Assembly (NCBI GenBank): GCA_041659285.1
Contig: JBAZYO010000027.1
Span: 1-13,063 of the forward strand
Direction: 5' to 3'
Length of the DNA: 13,063 nucleotides
Source of the DNA: Vicinamibacterales bacterium
Lineage (GTDB): Bacteria; Acidobacteriota; Vicinamibacteria; Vicinamibacterales; UBA2999
Shown here: positions 10,085-13,063 of the stretch, piece after piece
Numbering within the stretch: the stretch's first letter is position 1
How the letters are laid out: each line of letters opens with the position of its first letter
Notes under the pieces: generated by a model
What the model was told of the DNA's origin: nothing
The model's database searches: none
Seen by the model: the letters and a program-made list of their open reading frames with translations, nothing else
Program-made: the position numbers and the translations under genes

Positions 10085-12924
10085 TATGAAAACTTCCCAG
10101 CGTCGAAGCTGTCATCATATTTGAGTTCGTGTTCGGTAGCTCCCGACAACGCGGCGAACACTCCACTTGCTATGGCGTGATACAAAAGTTTGCCCCCGTC
10201 ATGCGTCCATCGGTCATCAGCTTGCCCGGAATATAATAGCTCCTCGCCCGTTTCCTTGACAACTTGTGAGCCGTATACCGCTATAGAATTGATACCCTCG
10301 GTTGACAGCGCTGTCCCGATTCCGCCGATATCTTCCACGTCGCCATTTATGTCCTCGTCCGTCTCGTTGTACCGGACCCGCATGGTCAGCACCCCGTCCG
10401 GCGTCGCGCCGAGATACGATGCTAATGATGCTTCCCCGATAGCCTTGAGATGCGACCACGGCTGGTCCCCCCGCTCTACCTCCACCCAAGGATGGACCAC
10501 GTTAACGGAATCCGCGTCTATCGCCACCGTGTCATAGGTCGTCGTAGCAGCCGAGTCTGCGCTCCCGATCCCGGCCGCGCCGTCGGTTGCGTTGAGGAGG
10601 AAGTAGTCAAGCGCATCTATCCCGCGCGTCAACATAATACCGTCGGCATAAAATGTCGAAGCTCCGACAGCATAGAACGTAATCCGCAGCTCGGTACAGG
10701 TCGATGACAGGATCGTGCGCGAGACATTGACGCGGGTAAAAATAGCCGTGTCGGTACCGCAAACCGTCTCGCTAGCCGTCCCCACCAGCGCACCAGCCAC
10801 GGTCAATTCCTCGATCTGGATTTTTACAGTTGATGCCGTACCTTGCACGATGAATGCCGAGAAATTGAACACGTCCCCAACGTCGATCTTGTCGGTCGAC
10901 TCAAACTTGATTACTTGGCGAATATAGTCGCCCGCTCCGGTTGCGATACATTTCAGCGAATAAGTACCAAACTGGGCATAGGTGTTTGATCTGGAAAGCG
11001 TTATTCCAGCGCCGGATACCAGCCACGAATTGGCAGGGGTCGCGTTTTCGCCACTTGAATTAAGCGCATAGTTGCGGATCTCTTTCTTCGTCACCAGCCG
11101 CGCAATCGCGTGAAACAGGCTCGCAGCCTCGGTCGTCGGGTCGCTCAGCTTGAACGTGTCGAACGCCGACGCCGCCGACAGCCGGGCCTCGCCCAGCTCC
11201 GCCACGCAGTCCTCGGCCTCTATGCGCGCCTCGCCATAATATTTGTTTGGGCTGGTGCGATGAAACGCGCCCGGCGTGGTGCGGCCGAGGAACAGAGGCT
11301 CGGCCTTGGATAGCGCACCCCAGTCGGCAGGGTTGGCGTAGAGGTAGAGCGCTTCCGCCGCGGTCAGGGCGCGATCGTAGATGCGGAACTCGTCGATTGA
11401 TCCTGCATTATAGTTTGCAGTGGCGAAGAGCCCAATTTTAAATGGATGCCCAAAGTCATCGAGATCATAGTCAACAAGCGCGTTACTGTTTCTTTCAATT
11501 CCATCTATGTACACAATTATGCGCTTCGTTGCGTTCGAACGATCAAACACGAAAACAAGATGATGCCAAGCATTGTCTCGAATATTAAATGTGGTTGCGA
11601 AATTGAGCGAAGTGCTGTTTTGCCCTACATATGTCGTAAAGGTTGTGACAGTAATAGCGTACAATGGCACAATAGAAAAGGCGCCTCCGAGGCTATCGTC
11701 TGATAAAAATCCGCTTGCAGAATCGGCGTTATGCTTGTACCAAAACGCCATTGTTCTTTTGGCATACAAAGCGGCAGCTTTTGTAATAGTTATTTTATCA
11801 TCTACTCCATCAACCAACCGGGCCTTACCGCTCATACCATCAACAGGAATAGCCCCGGTAACCGTGGCGCTGTTGCCGTTGCCGGAATTATCGCGCCCCG
11901 GAGTCACCAAGTCGTCAAAGCTCCAATGCCCGAAAAGCCCGTCGCGCACCGTATTCGCTGGCGACTCGCTGTCGATCTCCACCCCGACGCGATTCTGCAA
12001 ATATTTTTGCGTCCCGTTGTACCGGCCGTTGAATGGATCGAACGCGTCATACTGGTCGTCGCTGAATTGACCGTTTATATTCTTGAACGTCAGCCCCGCC
12101 GTGTTCGCGCCGGGATTGCCCGTCATCGGCGCGTCAACGCCCTTGCGAAGATCGAACGCCAGCACCCCGCGATCATCCGCAACCTCATGCACAACTGGTA
12201 TACGGATTCGCTCACGCCCGAGGGTTGTGCCGTTGAAGTCAAAGATGATCTGCCGATCAGCCTTATAGGTCTTGTACTCGCCCGTCGCCAGCGTCTCGTC
12301 CAGTTCGTGGATGATCCAATAAGAAAACTCGGCTGCAATTGCCGGGGAAAAGGCAATTTTATTTGCAGGGGTGAATGTGCCCGCGCCGGGAACAACCTGC
12401 GCGTCATGGATTGCAACCCCGTTTATCGTGCTGTAAAACCCCTTTAGTTTCGCCGTATTATCAAAATAACAACGGATATAAACCCACTTTTGAAGTGCTG
12501 CGGTACTTAGAATGGCGACAGACTGCACCTCCTCACCCACCCCCCCGGAAATGGTATAAAAATTAAACGTGTCGGAAACCGCACGGTAGTAAAGTATTGT
12601 CTCACTTGTCGCCGCAGCGACCCCGTAGGTTGTAAATATCCGAGTATCGCTTGCCACGTCATATGCGAATTCGGGCTTGAACCAGCCCTCGATGATAAAC
12701 CGTTGCGGCAGCGTGTATAGGTAGGTCAAGTCAGTTGTGGCTCCGCACTGCATCCGATACGTCCCGCGCATATTGGTGGATACATCGTTCTTGATATAGG
12801 ACACGCCCGCTGAGGTCAGGGCGGGGAAAACGCGATTGCGCGGATTGATGTAGAAGTTGTGCTTGTGCGCGAAGTTGGTGCGCATGTCGTCGCGCCAAGA
12901 CTTTGGCAGATACTTAAGCGCCAT
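10084..12924 (-). CDS. Large tail/structural protein with LamG-type modules, 946 aa
   Basis: Domains in order: residues about 50-215, a LamG/concanavalin-like module (FIIEGWFKPEFAYDVASDTR ... IHDAQVV ... YWIIHELDE); about 215-340, a linker with FDFNGTTLGRERIRIP and FNGRYNGTQKYLQNRVGVEI; about 345-545, a second LamG module opening GLFGHWSFDD and DNSGNGNSATVTGA and ending SIDEFRIYDRALTAAEALYL; about 650-790, a carbohydrate-binding-like beta sandwich (NYALNSSGENATPANSWL, FGTYSLKCIATGAGDYIRQV); then a C-terminal region resembling tail-hub or baseplate proteins. Likely a tail-tip protein with glycan-binding modules. Start at ATG 12924 (TGATG with the upstream stop, AGGGGG before it); a TTG at 12927 is also possible. 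Both LamG modules are more AT-rich than the DNA around them. Confidence 0.8.
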   Translation of the reverse strand: MALKYLPKSWRDDMRTNFAHKHNFYINPRNRVFPALTSAGVSYIKNDVSTNMRGTYRMQCGATTDLTYLYTLPQRFIIEGWFKPEFAYDVASDTRIFTTYGVAAATSETILYYRAVSDTFNFYTISGGVGEEVQSVAILSTAALQKWVYIRCYFDNTAKLKGFYSTINGVAIHDAQVVPGAGTFTPANKIAFSPAIAAEFSYWIIHELDETLATGEYKTYKADRQIIFDFNGTTLGRERIRIPVVHEVADDRGVLAFDLRKGVDAPMTGNPGANTAGLTFKNINGQFSDDQYDAFDPFNGRYNGTQKYLQNRVGVEIDSESPANTVRDGLFGHWSFDDLVTPGRDNSGNGNSATVTGAIPVDGMSGKARLVDGVDDKITITKAAALYAKRTMAFWYKHNADSASGFLSDDSLGGAFSIVPLYAITVTTFTTYVGQNSTSLNFATTFNIRDNAWHHLVFVFDRSNATKRIIVYIDGIERNSNALVDYDLDDFGHPFKIGLFATANYNAGSIDEFRIYDRALTAAEALYLYANPADWGALSKAEPLFLGRTTPGAFHRTSPNKYYGEARIEAEDCVAELGEARLSAASAFDTFKLSDPTTEAASLFHAIARLVTKKEIRNYALNSSGENATPANSWLVSGAGITLSRSNTYAQFGTYSLKCIATGAGDYIRQVIKFESTDKIDVGDVFNFSAFIVQGTASTVKIQIEELTVAGALVGTASETVCGTDTAIFTRVNVSRTILSSTCTELRITFYAVGASTFYADGIMLTRGIDALDYFLLNATDGAAGIGSADSAATTTYDTVAIDADSVNVVHPWVEVERGDQPWSHLKAIGEASLASYLGATPDGVLTMRVRYNETDEDINGDVEDIGGIGTALSTEGINSIAVYGSQVVKETGEELLYSGQADDRWTHDGGKLLYHAIASGVFAALSGATEHELKYDDSFDAGKFS

Positions 12925-13063
12925 CAATACCCCCTGCTTCGCCGCATCTCTGCACGGTTCCCTGCATTGTCAAGATCCCGCTCACGTATGACCGAACCCG
13001 CGACATAGGTTTTTCGATTATCAACATAGGTCATACCACGAGAGGCAACGCCCTGTTTTTTAG
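12924..13063 (-). CDS. C-terminal end of an unknown tail-region gene (partial)
   Basis: Only the last 45 residues are in the window: GVASRGMTYVDNRKTYVAGS, then VIRERDLDNAGNRAEMRRS and a stop that overlaps the next gene's ATG as TGATG. The sequence is basic and polar, with no membrane segment, and continues past the right edge. The tight overlap and the purine-rich ending that serves as the next gene's ribosome site support it as a real gene end. By position it should belong to the tail module, but nothing identifies it. Confidence 0.65.
   Translation of the reverse strand, partial: KKQGVASRGMTYVDNRKTYVAGSVIRERDLDNAGNRAEMRRSRGY

Noticed and set aside
8972..10180. 402-aa plus-strand open frame opposite the tailspike
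   Set aside because: Arg/Val/Ile-rich antisense shadow with no domain or ribosome site; the minus frame has clear tailspike motifs.

Overview
The window looks like part of a tailed double-stranded DNA phage, or a prophage, of a GC-rich Gram-negative bacterium. The phage assignment rests on a tail-protein/tailspike/lysis cluster (LamG-type tail protein, pectate-lyase-like tailspike, 3TM holin, M15 endolysin). It also rests on a replication-type cluster with a single-strand binding protein, a VRR-NUC nuclease, a methyltransferase remnant and many small unknown genes. The Gram-negative host is inferred from a lipobox lipoprotein and a secreted lytic transglycosylase. No integrase, terminase large subunit, capsid or portal gene lies in the window, so lysogeny cannot be judged.

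Layout. Positions 1-1397 (minus): SSB (cut by the left edge), an unknown 88-aa protein and an Ala-rich repeat protein with its own promoter. Positions 1482-1773 (plus): a strong promoter and a small, possibly ribbon-helix-helix, protein. Positions 1770-5910 (minus): a long early-type operon, in transcription order AbrB-like regulator, possible wHTH protein, second Ala-rich repeat protein, a 37-aa GTG-start gene, VRR-NUC nuclease, two unknown proteins, a structured stretch with a hairpin and a degenerate tRNA-like element, two more unknown small proteins, a secreted lytic transglycosylase, and a truncated DNA methyltransferase. Positions 5911-6154: a divergent control region. Positions 6155-6692 (plus): a ParB-like protein and a Cys-rich basic small protein behind a promoter whose spacer is a perfect 14-bp palindrome. 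Positions 6744-13063 (minus): the late cluster, in transcription order end of an unknown gene, tail protein with LamG modules, tailspike, transglutaminase-like lipoprotein, coiled-coil/membrane protein, M15 endolysin and holin.

Twelve gene junctions use a 4-nt stop/start overlap (ATGA, GTGA or TTGA) and two more use a 1-nt overlap, which points to translational coupling through long polycistrons. Several starts are GTG or TTG, and two genes (SSB and the 37-aa gene) have GTG starts.

The most unusual features are the two unrelated proteins that share one architecture (globular N-terminus, long Ala-rich period-3/4 repeat, short charged or aromatic tail), the tRNA-like element next to a 7-bp hairpin, the divergent switch region with its palindromic operator candidate, and a lipoprotein with an intact Cys-His-Asp triad inside the lysis cassette. 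All function calls come from reading motifs by eye; no database search was run.
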